DNA of 64,000 nucleotides from Calliphora vicina (lineage: Eukaryota > Arthropoda > Insecta > Diptera > Calliphoridae): assembly GCF_958450345.1 (NCBI RefSeq), contig NC_088781.1, forward strand, positions 77,761,797 to 77,825,796. The letters run 5' to 3'. Made by a program: the position numbers and the translations under genes. The notes below the pieces were generated by a model, which worked only from the letters and a program-made list of their open reading frames with translations, was not told where the DNA came from and did not search any database. This document shows positions 43,872 to 55,062 of the stretch, piece after piece (the stretch's first letter is position 1; the number at the start of each line of letters is the position of its first letter).

Positions 43872-45260
43872 GTCCATCGGACCAAGAAGACGTCAACGTC
43901 ACAATTGTACGCAAACACGGAGATGGTGAGGTAACTCAAATTAACCTTTACCACTCCAAAGCAGCTTCGGCTGCCCTGCTCCTCCGGATGTCTGAGAGAG
44001 AGGAGGAGCTCGCACTCATCCAAGAACCCTGGATCCATCGAGAAGGGGTTCGCGGACTAGGTGCCAAAGGCCATAAGCTACTATACATGAAAGGCTCAGG
44101 TAACATTAGATCATGTATAGTAGCTAGCAATAAACTCAATATCTTCATTCTTTCAGATTACAGCGATGAAGATACTGTGGTAGCGGCCTGGGAAACTGGT
44201 GTAGGAACTATACTAGTTATCTCAAGCTACATGAAACATGACCACAGCGAACCACCACCAAACAGCAAGGTTCGCGACATAATTGAAAGGGCAAGAGCTG
44301 AGAATCTGCCGGTCATTATTGGAGCTGATACCAATGCAAATCATATTGTATGGGGTAGCTCGGATACCAACGCAAGGGGTGAGTCAATTTTCGAATTCAT
44401 TCTTTGCAATTATCAGTGGATGGAGAGTTTCGAATGACTGTTCATTCTCTGATCATATGTACATAGACTTCGTTATTGAAGTTCGTGAAAAGGGGGCTAT
44501 GCCCATCCGAAACAGGAGAAGGACTGACCGGGCTGGGCAGTCTCGCCTTCTCCCTGCCCCTCCGATCATTAGAGATCGAAATGATATTGAAATTGCGGTC
44601 AACAAACTGACAAATGCGTTTGACAGAGCGATATCAGATACATGCAGACCTAGCATCTGCAGAGGTAGGAAAAAACCACCTTGGTGGACTTCCGAGATTG
44701 CGAACACTCGCAGAGAGTGTCGCAAACTTTTCAATGAGGCCAAACGACTGGGCAACTGGTCTGCTTACAAGTCCTCTGTTAAAAAATTCAAGAACCTGGT
44801 AAGAAACGCTAAGCGCAAATCCTGGAGGTCCTTCTGTAGCGGCGTGGAAGGTTCCTCTGAGACGAGTCGCTTGCGCAGGATCTTGTCATCTTCGGCCGCT
44901 GTCCCGAGTTACATACATACATCGAGCGATAGCTGGACTACTAGCGGAAAGGAAACCCTAGAGGTTTTGATGGACGCTCATTTCCCTGGCAGTGTTCCCC
45001 TATCTGAGGGTAACACTGCGGTATCTTCTGCTGGGCCTTTTGAAGTCACAATTCTCATAAATGCGGAGAGACTGAAATGGGCCCTGAGTAGCTTCGACCC
45101 ATATAAATCTCCGGTTCCTGATGGAATCATTCCGTCGGATTTGCAACGGAATGAGGATTTAATCATTCCCTGGTTGACTCGTATATACTCGGCCTACTTA
45201 GCTTGGTCATATATTCCGGAGTCGTGGACCAGATGTACTTTAGCCTTCATTCCCAATTGA
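43872..45260 (+). pseudogene. LOA-type LINE ORF2: endonuclease and N-terminal RT
   Basis: From 43872 the frame gives NLYHSKAASAALLLRM, IQEPWI, and GADTNANHIVWGSSDTNARG, which contains the D and N of the EEP endonuclease. It breaks at about 44390-44437. The other frame resumes with GWRVSNDCSFSDHMYI, the SDH endonuclease end. About 60 residues expected between these are missing. It continues through a basic linker (CRGRKKPPWW) to RT: YKSPVPDGIIPSDLQ and WTRCTLAFIPN, with a stop at 45258, then KDFRPISLSSFLLKTMER in frame. Confidence 0.75.
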
Positions 45261-45486
45261 GGGAAGGCATCTCATACTAGACCAAAGGACTTTAGGCCTA
45301 TTAGTCTATCGTCCTTCCTCTTGAAAACCATGGAAAGGTTGATTGATCTGCACCTTCGTTCATCGATTAACCCGAACCGACTATCCCTGTCTCAACATGC
45401 CTACATGAAGGGCAGATCTGTTGAGACTGCTTTACATACGCTTGTGGGATTCGTAGAGAAATCACTCGAGCACAGAGAATATACAT
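45261..45486 (+). pseudogene. LOA-type RT, segment before the TIR insertion
   Basis: Encodes RPISLSSFLLKTMERLID, QHAYMKGRSVETALHTLV and EHREYTL; the next RT block (AFLDIEGTFNN) resumes at 46907. Confidence 0.75.
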
Positions 45487-46898
45487 TAGCGTGTCCCAAA
45501 AAAAATTTTTGTTGGGGCTCAAGGATAATTTGAAAGCTTATTAAAGTTAAGTATTTTTGAGATTTTTAGGGTTTGTCGGCCTTTTTTAGTTTTCTTCATA
45601 ACTTTGTCAAGATCCACGATTTTCATTACTTTTGAGGACACAATTTAAAAGAAAAATGCCCATGCTTTATTTCTCTGTGCAAACATTTTTAGGTTTTGCA
45701 ATTAATTGGCTTACTAAGGTGCCCAACATTACAATTTTTCGTAATTTTTCCATAAATTTGGAAATAAGGCTTTATAACTTTTAAAATTTTTATGAAAATT
45801 AAAAAAAATAACAATACAGTTTGAAAGATCATTTAATTCTTAATAATTTATGGACAACAATTTTCTTTTAACAGTTTTCTTTTAAAATGTATAAATTTTT
45901 TTTAGAGATTTGTGCTCGTTAAAATTATTTTCGGAAGTGGGCTTTGTATGGGAGCTATGACTAATTATGGACCGATCGTTATAAAATTTGGTGACATGAC
46001 TTTTGTATATACATATATAACATATTTGTATTGAATTTTATTTGAATATGAATATTTTTAAGAGATTTATGCTAGTTAAAGTGATTTTCGGGAGCTATGA
46101 CTAATTATGGACCGATCGCCACAAAATTTGATAGGCGCGAGTTTAGCTTATATAAAACTTATTTGTGCACAATTTGGTTTAGATATCTTCATAACTAAGA
46201 TATTTATGAGATTTTGTCTATTTTTAAATAGGTCAATCGTATGGGGGCTAGTAGAAATAATGGACCGATTCCAACCAAATTCAATATGCTTCGTGCAATT
46301 GGCAATAGAAAAGCTTGTATCAAATTTTGTCTTTGAAATTGAGACTTGTAGTTTGATTACACTATGGTGTTGTAGGGTATAAAAATCATTTTGTATACAT
46401 AAACGTTTTCGTTTGCTTTATATAACTCAGGAACTGTAAAAGCAAATTCAAAAATTGTTATCTCTAAATTATTAAGAATTAATTGGTCTTTCAAACTGCA
46501 TTTTTAGTTTTTTTCATTTTCATAAAAATTTTAAAAGTTATAAAGCCTTATTTACAAAATTTATGGAAAAATTTCGAAAAATTGTTATGTAGGGCACCTT
46601 AATGAGCCAATTCATTACAAAAACTAAAAATTTTTGCACACAAAAACAAAGCTCGGATATTTTTCTTTTAAACTGTGTCCTCAAAAGTAATGAAAATCGT
46701 GGATCTTGACAAAGTTATGAATAAAACTCATAAAAAGGCCGACAAACCCGATTTTTGCCAAAAACTCGATTTGAGCGACCTCTAAACCACTTCCGAAAAA
46801 TCTGAAAAAATTCTCAAAAATACTCTACCCTATAAGCTTTCAAATTATGCTTGAGCACCCATGAAAATAAGAAAAAAAACTTTTTTTGGGACACACTA
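45487..46898. mobile_element. 1.4-kb TIR element (hAT-like 8-bp duplication) inside LINE RT
   Basis: The ends TAGCGTGTCCCAAAAAAA and TAGTGTGTCCCAAAAAAA (right, read inward) are flanked by ATATACAT (45479-45486) and ATACACAT (46899-46906), 7 of 8 identical. Inverted similarity extends about 330 bp inward on each side (for example GTGTCCTCAAAAGTAATGAAAATCG). The centre has repeated GGAGCTATGACTAATTATGG-type words (45950, 46092). No transposase. Removing it restores the RT reading frame. Confidence 0.8.
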
Positions 46899-46906
46899 AT
46901 ACACAT

Positions 46907-47825
46907 TGGTGGCCTTCTTGGATATTGAGGGGACTTTAACAATATGACGCCAGAGACGATCATTTCGGCTCTAGGCGATCTGGATATAGTTCAAACTATT
47001 ATCTGCTTCATAGGTAGACTTCTGACCAATAGAGTCATTATCTCTTCTATGGGAACTGCTACTATTTTTAGATTAGCGAACCGAGGCACTCCACAGGGAG
47101 GGGTTTTATCTCCACTCTTGTGGAATCTTGCCATTAATACATTACTCATGATATTAGATTCCATGAAGTGTAAAACTGTTGCATATGCTGATGATGTTGC
47201 CGTAGCTGTCTGTGGGAAACACCTGGACACATTATCACAATGCTTACAAACTTCACTTAGTACACTCAGCCAGTGGAGCACTGCTAGTGGACTGGGTGTG
47301 AATCCTGGGAAAACGGAGTTTGTGCTTTTCTCCAGAAGGTACAAAATCCCCTCGTTCCCACTACCGCGCCTCAACGGAGTGGAATTTAAGCTCTCGGATA
47401 GTGCTAAGTATCTGGGAATTATTATGGACTCTAAGCTATCCTGGAGCCAGAATAATCATGCGAGAGCGTCCAAGGCGGCTATCGCCATATATGCCTGCAG
47501 AAGGGCCATTGGGAGTACCTGGGGAATAAGCCCTAGGAATGCGAAATGGCTTTTGGACATGGTGGTTAAGCCCATACTAATGTATGGAGCACTAGTTTGG
47601 TGGGAGGCTCTAGGTAAATCCACCTACTGTGGGATAATTGAGAGAATCCTGCGAATATCTGCACTAATGATTACAGGTGCGCTGCGCAGTACTCCGTCTC
47701 GTGCTCTGTTTGCAATGATGCACTGGCTACCGGCTGATCTATTGGCCGAACAATTGGTCATAAATTCGGCGGTTAGGTTAAGTACTGTAGGAGCATGGAA
47801 GCCCATATCTCCCAGTCAATATTGA
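46907..47825 (+). pseudogene. LOA-type RT, catalytic and C-terminal part
   Basis: Continues with AFLDIEGTFNNMTPETIISA, then RGTPQGGVLSPLLWNLAI, TVAYADDVAV (the YADD catalytic box is intact), SGLGVNPGKTEFVLF, KYLGIIMDSKLSW and KPILMYGALVWWEAL, to a stop at 47823. This segment is open over about 293 codons, so decay was limited here. Confidence 0.8.
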
Positions 47826-47848
47826 TTACTGCACTCCCTTACCCTTAA

Positions 47849-48180
47849 TTGACAGGCGCTTCTCTGTGTCATTGGCGGGCACAGTCTCCTTTCTCTATGG
47901 ACACGTATATCATATACACAGATGGCTCCAAGTCTGCGGATGGGGTGGGTGGAGGCTTTTATATTCCCCATCTTCAGAAGAGGGTGTGTTTCAGGCTACA
48001 TGACCAATGTAGTGTAATTCAAGCTGAGATTTCAGCGATAAAAACGGCGGTACACTGGATGAAGTACTATGGGCTATTTGGAGTGAATATCCGAATCTGT
48101 ACCGACAGTAAGCCTGCAATCAAATCCCTATCTGGCGTCTACTCGAAAAAGAACAAGGGTAGGGTAGAATGGGGACCATA
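47849..48180 (+). pseudogene. LOA-type RNase H domain, 3' truncated
   Basis: IIYTDGSKSADGVGGGFYIP carries the first catalytic D (TDGS), IQAEISAIKTAVHW the catalytic E, and RICTDSKPAIKSL the second D (TDS). The last part of the domain is missing: the sequence turns into unrelated DNA after KNKGRVEWG (about 48175). Confidence 0.8.
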
Positions 48181-48560
48181 CGCCAATTTTTTTTAGGCGA
48201 TCTCAAATTTAAACCGGATACTTAGATATGTTGGCTTTAGTTTTATTAATTTCAATCTGGTCTATCTCATTTAAATATACATATTTTTTAAAATTTCTAG
48301 ACTGACCAAAAACGGCGAAACGGCCCCACCCATGGGGAAAATAGGCCAAAGGCAGATTTGTCATTTGTAACATAAAACAAAAAAACATAAACGTATTTTG
48401 CTGTTTTATATCTTAATTCACAAAACAAAGTATAATACTAGATATCTATTGTTTATTTCACATGACTTAACAACAAAAAATTTAAACAATTTTAAGTAGA
48501 AATTTATAACCGATTATGGCCAATAGGCTAGGTTGTTGAAAATAAATAATAATAAAAAAA
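48181..48560. other. No gene seen
   Basis: AT-rich intergenic sequence after the LINE break. A GGCGAAACGGCCCCACCCAT patch at about 48314 stands out in base composition, but nothing supports a function. Confidence 0.4.
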
Positions 48561-48880
48561 AAAAAAAAAAACAAATTGTGAATGATTTTTTCAATATTTT
48601 ATCAACATTTTACTATACATCACAGGGATTGCTTGTATCTGGCGCATGTGCCCCAGAGGGAATTTAGAGGTTTAATATAAATTTTTTCTTACTTCTAATA
48701 CTAGATATATTGTTTATTTCACATGACTTAACAACAAAAAATTTAAACAAATTGTGAATGATTTTTTCAATATTTTATCAACATTTTACTATACATCACA
48801 GGGATTGCTTGTATCTGGCGCATGTGCCCCAGAGGGAGTTTAGAGGTTTAATATAAATTTTTTCTTACTTCTAATTAAAT
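48440..48880 (+). repeat. Tandem duplication
   Basis: The block from TTCACATGACTTAACAACAA through GGCGCATGTGCCCCAGAGGG to TTTCTTACTTCTAAT occurs at about 48570-48700 and again at 48720-48880 with almost no change; the first lines also recur near 48455. GGCGCATGTGCC within it is self-complementary (imperfectly). Confidence 0.75.
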
Positions 48881-49108
48881 GATCGAAAAGACTATTGTCA
48901 CTTATTGTTCACTATTATTGACATTCTATCTTCAAGCAATATCTTATTTGTATTACAAGAACTAAAGAAGTTAGCACAAAAAATTTACACGCTGAAATAT
49001 TTTCATAGCTTATTAAAAAACAATCAATCGCGTCTGCCTCACATCATATGTAAAATTAACAGCCTGGCCCACGATGTCAAACGTTGTCGTTTCAAACGAC
49101 AAACAGCT

Positions 49109-49247
49109 GGGGCCAAATTACCGCATACGATATCGAGTAAAATTTGATAACGAGCAAGAAATTTAGTACATTTTATAATAATTTCGATATCGAAATCATT
49201 TTTCGATACGATAGCTCATTCGATGACGAATGCGGTAATTTGGCCCC
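49109..49247. mobile_element. Short MITE-like element with 18-bp perfect inverted ends
   Basis: GGGGCCAAATTACCGCAT (49109-49126) is the exact reverse complement of 49230-49247. The interior holds further partial inverted words around CGATATCGA. The target duplication is not clear. Confidence 0.65.
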
Positions 49248-49253
49248 TGTTTT

Positions 49254-49289
49254 GCGGCTAATATTCTTAGTCGAAAGAATATTAGCCGC
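49254..49289. repeat. Perfect hairpin, 15-bp arms
   Basis: GCGGCTAATATTCTT (49254-49268), loop AGTCGA, then its exact reverse complement (49275-49289). It lies 6 bp from the preceding MITE-like element. Confidence 0.8.
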
Positions 49290-49477
49290 GAACGATAACG
49301 TAAGCAACTCAATACAAAATTGCGGCTCACTATTTACATTTTCTGATGTTTGTACGAACTGAAATGTCAAATTCATTCACTTTTTATTTATTGTCGTCTG
49401 TGTAAGAATTTAGTACAAAACGGATACTTACGTACATATTTATTATTATACATTTATGCATAATATATAGTGTTTAT

Positions 49478-49610
49478 AAACCGGTTAACCGAAAAAACGG
49501 TTTTTCTTCGAAATCTCGGTTTTTTGCGACACGGTAATTTAAAATGTTGATTTTCGGTTAACCGGTTTTTCCGGTTTTTATCACTCGGTTAACCGGTTTT
49601 TAACATTTTG
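49478..49610. repeat. Cluster of AACCGGTT/GGTTAACCGG inverted words
   Basis: At least four copies of GGTTAACCG and several AAAACCGG/CCGGTTTT words lie within 130 bp. The style resembles the subterminal repeats of the hAT MITE at 28393 (GGTTAATCG). A single end TAGTGTTTATAAACCGG at about 49468 could be a terminus, but no partner was found. Confidence 0.4.
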
Positions 49611-50057
49611 GACTAAAATTAATAAATCTGATGTTTTTGTGCATTTTTTATATTCATTGTATACACATTATTGGTAATAATAAATGGTATAAATTGCACA
49701 TAATGAAACTATTAAAAATTAAATTCCGCATAATTCTAGAAGTTAAGCTAAATCTTAATAATGATTCATTATAAACTTAGTGATGATTTTACCAAACGTT
49801 AAATTGAATTTGATGTATGTTGACAAAAGTTGAAATCCCCTAATATAATAAAAACTGCTAACGTAGCTTCAGACGTGTTCCAATTTACCAATATTGCAAA
49901 ACAATTACATTCTTCATTACCATGCAAATTAATATTTCAGTTTAAGTAATTGTAAGAATAAATTAAACAATTTTTGTTAGTTCTAATTAAGAATTGAATC
50001 AATAAAGTTGTATTTTTTTAATAAACAAAATACAAAATTTATTAACAGGCTCCCAAC

Positions 50058-50610
50058 TAGGGTTGCCAGATTCAGATTTGGTCTAAAAAGATGGACAAAT
50101 CAAAAAAAAACTGGACATTAAAAAAATTACAAAGAAAATGTTAATTTTGGTTTTGTGTAAATAATTTTTATTAAAATATAATTTTATCCATTGTAATCAA
50201 CATACACACAGCCTCAAAAGTGAGTAAATACCCCCGAATTTTTTGATGTTTTTAGGATCATGAAAATCATTATAGTCCGAATTAAATCTTTTTTTTCACA
50301 ACCGAATCTATTATTCAACTCATTAACATTAAAATTTGAATCGATGAATAAATTTTAGGATTTTCATTATCTTAAAAAAAATCAAATATTTTTAGGTGTA
50401 TACTCACTTTTGAGGCTCACTGTATATATATGTATTACACGGTGCTAGAGTGAGAAAAAACTTGGAAAACGAACACTCCCAAATTCCGAAGTTATTTTAA
50501 AAAACCGTTTTAAGTGATGTTCGTCAATTTATCGACCAGAAACTCAGTCAGTTTTTGTCCGATTTTAATTTTTTAACGGGTTTGTAAGTTATAAGTATTG
50601 TTTTTGTTAA
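50058..50610. mobile_element. hAT fragment, same family as 29-2342, with nested mariner MITE
   Basis: The left end TAGGGTTGCCAGATTCAGAT and the following ACTGGACATTAAAAA and AAAGAAAATGTTAATTT match 29-150. After the MITE, the GTGATGTTCGTCAATTTATCG region matches 234-260. The right terminus is not present. Confidence 0.7.
50205..50422. mobile_element. Mariner-type MITE, 218 bp
   Basis: Inverted ends share AGCCTCAAAAGTGAGTA (left from 50210, right reversed to 50422 as CAGTGAGCCTCAAAAG). TA lies on both flanks (50203-50204 and 50423-50424). It is absent from the matching position of the hAT copy at 29-2342. Confidence 0.75.
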
Positions 50611-51240
50611 GAATATATAAAAAAAACTAGATTCATCAACTTTTTTATTTTAAGTAGCTTTTCATTGCTTATTTTACTTTGAAAATAGTAAAATTTAGTT
50701 CCTAACAAAACATGGTTTCATTCAACTTTTCATTAATACTTTTTTTAATAAAATATTTGTAGAGTTTTTAGTTTAATTTTTTCGAACTTTTTCGAAAATG
50801 TTTTTAAATTTTTGCAAATTTAAACCGATTTTAACAAGTAATGTCTCGTTTTTTTCTATATACAATTTTCATTAAAACATTGTACAAAAAAAAATAGGTT
50901 TTCATAGAAAATACATTTTATGCATACATTTGATGAAAGCATAATTCTTTGCTTTTCTATAACTGTTTAAAATTTGTTGGTCTAAAAATGTTTTATTAAA
51001 GTACTACAGGTTTTTCAAAATAACTCAAAATTTTTAGGGTGTTTCAAAATCTTTGAAAACGGTGGTCTACAATCCCCACTTGTTCGCTTTTCAAGTTCTT
51101 ACAAAAAGTGTTTTTAGCAGTGTGTTAATTTTAAAAATTTAGAATCACAATTATATATTTTCATTTCATTCCTTAAAATTTATTTAACTAAACTTAAATT
51201 TGTTCGGTTCAGTCCATGATAAACATATGTATATTATTAA
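50611..51240. other. No gene seen
   Basis: AT-rich; possibly more of the hAT fragment, but similarity to 300-900 could not be established by eye. Confidence 0.4.
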
Positions 51241-51723
51241 ATACTAAAAACTCTGCCACTTTATTTCGTTTTTGAGCTTACGCATTTTGGCCAATTCCAA
51301 ACCTAGAGGTTTGTCAAGAAAAGCACCCCAAAAGGCTGCAAAATAACAGCGAGAAAAGGACCGGTAACAACCATCCGAGTAAAGCCAAAAGAGAAGTTGC
51401 TGACACCTTAGTAGGAGCTAAATTCAAAAAGGATCTGGTCGGACTCCAAGCTTTGCTATGAAAGCTGTTATATTATTAATGTAAGAACAATAATATTTAA
51501 TATCCTATATTTAAGAAAATAAATAATAAAACTGTTGCGATTCCCACGGGACCCTCCAACAGAAATTATAAAATAAGTTTCACATTAGTGAAAGTTAAAC
51601 ATTTAAGTGTTAAGTGAAAAGTTGAAAATTTTTAAAGATATTACCTAGACTTAATCAAAAAGAAAGAAAACTATGAAAAGTTTGATCCTATTATTATCTC
51701 TCAGAAATAACTAGCAAATAAAA

Positions 51724-52979
51724 ATGTCTAATCCAAGCAATTTAGTCAGACCCCCGGTTTTGAACATACCAAATTTACAAGAAGCAGGTCGTGTAGATAA
51801 CCGTATTGACAATTTAGAAGAGACAATGGCGGGAATTTGCGCACAACAGTGCCAAGTAGCAATAAAGAACTTCATAGACCCTAACTCGAACATAGGATTT
51901 GAAGACCAGACAATAGAAGACAGATATAGGAATAACTTGACGGACTTGGACAAAGTTCCTGATGTTTTGAAATTTACAAAGAAATTCTCTGGCAGTTGTA
52001 GTCTTGGAAAAAAGTGTTGATAGAATTCTCAAATTGTATGATTCATGCACAATTAGGTTTTTTTAGGATGATTTTGAGCACAATTAGGAACAAGATGACA
52101 GGCAGTGCCGATGCCGCACTAGAATCCTATATCACACCCTTAAATTGGGATTGTATCTCAAAATGTTTAGCATTACATTATGCTGACAAAAGAGATCTGA
52201 CAACACTGGAGTACCAAATAAGGCATTGGATGCCTTCACCAGAGGTTTAAGAGGTAATTTATCCCTGCACGTAGGTATGAAAGAACCGAAAGATCTTCCA
52301 CAGGTACTCCATTTGTGCTTGAAAATGGAGAATCAATTCGCAAGATCACATTTTGCAAATTTACATAACCAAACTAACAAAAACAATACCAGACCTATGT
52401 CTCAACCGCCAAATAGAGCACAACAGCATGATAAAAATGAGAAAACCTTTTATTCCCAATTGGCTTTTATGCCACAACCTTCTTTTAATCATTATCAATA
52501 CAGACCACAACATTCATTTAATCATTATCAATTCAGACCAGCAAATCCAATGGGATATTACAATAGTTTCAATCAAATGCCACAGGCACAAGGTTATCCA
52601 AACCCAATGTTAATTCCTCCAAAACCAATTGCACCAAAGCCTCAACCACGTTCAGAGCCCATGAACGTAGACCCTTCAATGAGGACAAAAGCTATCAATT
52701 ATATGAACAGACCAGCTTAGAACAATCAAATGTTCGGGAAAATACCACCCATACAGTCTGAACAATTTCGAAACCCTCCTAAAATTCAAAGGAATTTTCA
52801 TTTAGAGACAGAAGAAGGAATAAATACGAACGATGAATATTATCAGGGTCAAGCACTACAATACGATGAAGAGGAAAAACTACCATCATTAGACGAGTAC
52901 TTACAGAACCAACCGGACACTTCTGAAAACTTAAACCAACTCGAAACCCAGGACTTTGCGGACATTCATTTTTTAGACT
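51724..52979 (+). pseudogene. Gypsy gag, frameshifted
   Basis: Starts MSNPSNLVRPP. The first frame ends at 52018, and further frames give SNCMIHAQLGF, the ADAALESYITPLNWDCISKC and HYADKRDLTTLEYQ capsid segments, then DAFTRGLRGNLSLH and EPKDLPQVLHLCLKMENQFA. A proline/asparagine/glutamine-rich tail with a repeated SFNHYQ(Y/F)RP and EPMNVDPSMRTKAINYMNRP follows. The last acidic part ends HFLD at 52979. This layout is typical of 17.6/297-like Gypsy gag proteins, which lack zinc knuckles. At least three frameshifts and one stop break it. Confidence 0.7.
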
Positions 52980-53346
52980 AACGAATTCGTCCTTACCTTA
53001 CTTTGAGTGTAAGACAAATACCGGACAAATTTTAAACTTCCTTATCGACACCGGTTCAAACAAAAATTACATACAATCTTGTTTAGTTCGAAATCCATTA
53101 CCAAATCAAAATCCCTTTTTTGCAAATTCAGTAGGCGCAAATAACGAAATCACTCACCACACGTTTATAAATTTATTTGGAAAGCACGCCGGTAAAATAA
53201 AATTATTTTTGCTACCAACACTAAAATCATTTCATGGTATCTTAGGAAATGATAGCCTTAAGGAGCTATCAGCTATCATTTACACAGCAGAAAATTACAT
53301 ACTAATAAATAGAACACTTAAAATTCGAATAAAACAGAAGATCTAA
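52978..53346 (+). pseudogene. Gypsy aspartic protease
   Basis: Frame from CTA at 52978: the translation includes ILNFLIDTGSNKNYI (catalytic DTGS) and later GILGNDSLKEL, typical of Gypsy proteases. It stops at 53344 just where the deletion to RNase H lies. Confidence 0.7.
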
Positions 53347-53544
53347 GATCATTCCTAGGACTTTCAAATTATTATAGGCGCTTTATCAGGTACTATGCCA
53401 AAATTGCTAAGCCCTTGATAATGCTTTTAAGAGGGGAGGCAGGACGTTCGTCCAAACATACCTCAAAAAAGATAGAAATTAAGCTCAACCAGGAGGCAAT
53501 AGATGCGTTTAAAAAATTAAAAACCACATTGACTTCAGACGACG
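53343..53544 (+). pseudogene. Gypsy RT C-terminus / RNase H start
   Basis: LRSFLGLSNYYRRFIRYYAK and KPLIMLLRGEAG, then AIDAFKKLKTTLTS, are the thumb/connection motifs just before RNase H. They follow the protease directly, so at least 200 residues of RT are deleted. Confidence 0.75.
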
Positions 53545-54200
53545 CACAGTGGTATGATAATAAAAAAAGATGGAAATAAATCTGTAACTTCTAAACCCTT
53601 ACGCCGATTTGAATGAAATTTCACATGCGCAAAGAGGAAGTGTAGTCGAGTTTAAGTTTTGAATTTGAACCTCATGAGCCCACCTGGAGCGGGACCAGGG
53701 GTTCCGGGTATGTTCAATTTTTAAAATGATCCTATTTCTTCGTTTGTATTCGTATTGTAAAAATTATCAATTATCTTTTATAGCTTAGGAGATATTCGCA
53801 TTTGAAAATTAAATTTTCAACATTTTTACCCACCCTACTCCAGTTTTTTGGTGACCGCATTTCCAAATATTCGCCGATTTTATCCATTTATCTTTTATAG
53901 GATTAACAATAATAAGAAGTGTTTAAAAATCATGGCTGAGTCCAAAGTTACATGCATTTGAATTTAAAAAAATTAAAAAAAGCGATTTTTCGCAATTTTT
54001 TTGGGAAAAAAAGAACTTTTATTCTTTTTAAGTTATCTAAAAAATTTCTAAGAGGCTGTATAATGAATTTGTACGTTTTGAAAAGCTAACTTTACGCCAA
54101 ATATTTTAAAGAAAAAAAGGATTTATAATTTTTGATACCGACAATAAGTTCTTAATTATTTTGTAAAGGGTTCCGATAACGCCGCCCCTGGTATGGATAT

Positions 54201-54586
54201 TGTTACGTTTTAACCTTTTCAAAACGCTGGTTTATTTCCTTTAAATAAACCGGATACTTTTGATTGCAAATAAAAGCCGTTTAGTAGTTTGAAAATTGTA
54301 ACAACTCTTTATTTCTTTAAAATGTACAACAACAACAGAATTATTAAATAGACACTCAATGTTTTTTTATACACGTTTATAAATTCTCAGAATTACAGAC
54401 ACAATTTATAATTTAACGAATTTACTTTGAAAACACAACACACTTTAAGGCACTTAGATGATGTTTATTCGAAAAGCGTCTCTGATAAACTCACTCACGA
54501 CTGCAACCTCTGCCACTATTTATAACACTGCATTACCATCTAGAAAGCTCTTTAACTGTCAAAGTTCGAATATTCTAGATCATACG
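54201..54586 (-). repeat. Gypsy-type 3' LTR, truncated
   Basis: Nearly identical to the corresponding part of 55063-56072; similarity stops after GATCATACG at 54586, where gag sequence begins. Confidence 0.8.
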
Positions 54587-55024
54587 ATTATCTGTGGCTC
54601 TAGAAGATTCTTGAAGTTTTGTTAGAAGTTTATCGTTGTTTACTCTGAAAGTTTCTTTAACTTCAGCTAACAGCTTCTCGTTGTTTACTCGAAGTGCAGC
54701 TAGAAGCTTCTCGTTGTTTACTCGAAGTGCAGCTAGAAGCTTCTCGTTATTTACTTTATAAGTTTCTTGAAGTTTCATTTGCATTCCTTCCATCTTTTCC
54801 ATAATAGCCACAAACATTGTGCTTAAATCCATGCTGCTTGTTGCTGAACGTGTAAAAACTTCCATTTCTTCCTTATATTCGAATTCGTAAGCTCCAATGT
54901 CAATATTACGCTGCTTGAATTCGTCTATCAGCCTATTCTGCAATTCTGCCTTATTACCTGCTATTGGTAGCTCCAACTTACTCAATTCTTTCTTGAGTTG
55001 TTCAACTTTTAGTTCTTCAAACTT
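54587..55024 (-). pseudogene. Gag N-terminus with SAP domain and 11-residue repeats
   Basis: The likely start is the ATG at 55024 (MKFEELKVEQLK). The first 40 residues fit a SAP domain (LKKELSKLELPIAGNKAELQ followed by NRLIDEF), a DNA-binding helix-extension-helix known at the N-terminus of some Gypsy gag proteins. Then comes an acidic stretch, IMEKMEGMQMKLQETYKV, and repeats of about 11 residues, L(R)VNNEKLLAA, three or four times (33-bp DNA repeats at about 54660-54760). It ends at the deletion; capsid and pol are missing. Confidence 0.75.
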
Positions 55025-55062
55025 CATGCTTATTAATTTGCAATCCCACTTCTGACACCAAT

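Larger units (their letters stand above)
43046..48180 (+). mobile_element. LOA-clade LINE with RNase H, split by a TIR element
   Basis: Base composition is clearly less AT-rich than its surroundings. Order on the plus strand: ORF1, apurinic-type endonuclease, linker, RT (interrupted at 45487-46898 by a TIR element), RNase H. The presence of RNase H after RT and endonuclease wording such as QEPWI and GADTNANHIVWGS indicate the LOA branch of the Jockey superfamily. Frameshifts, one stop in RT and a truncated 3' end show it is dead. Confidence 0.8.
51241..53544 (+). mobile_element. Gypsy-type LTR retrotransposon, 5' part
   Basis: Probable LTR/leader sequence (AATAAT then CCCACGGGACCCTCCAACA at about 51546-51565) is followed by gag, protease and a fragment of the RT/RNase H connection. 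The RT palm is deleted and the element is cut at 53544 by CACAGTG of the Transib-like element. LTR limits and the primer-binding site could not be fixed; no second LTR is visible. Confidence 0.65.
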
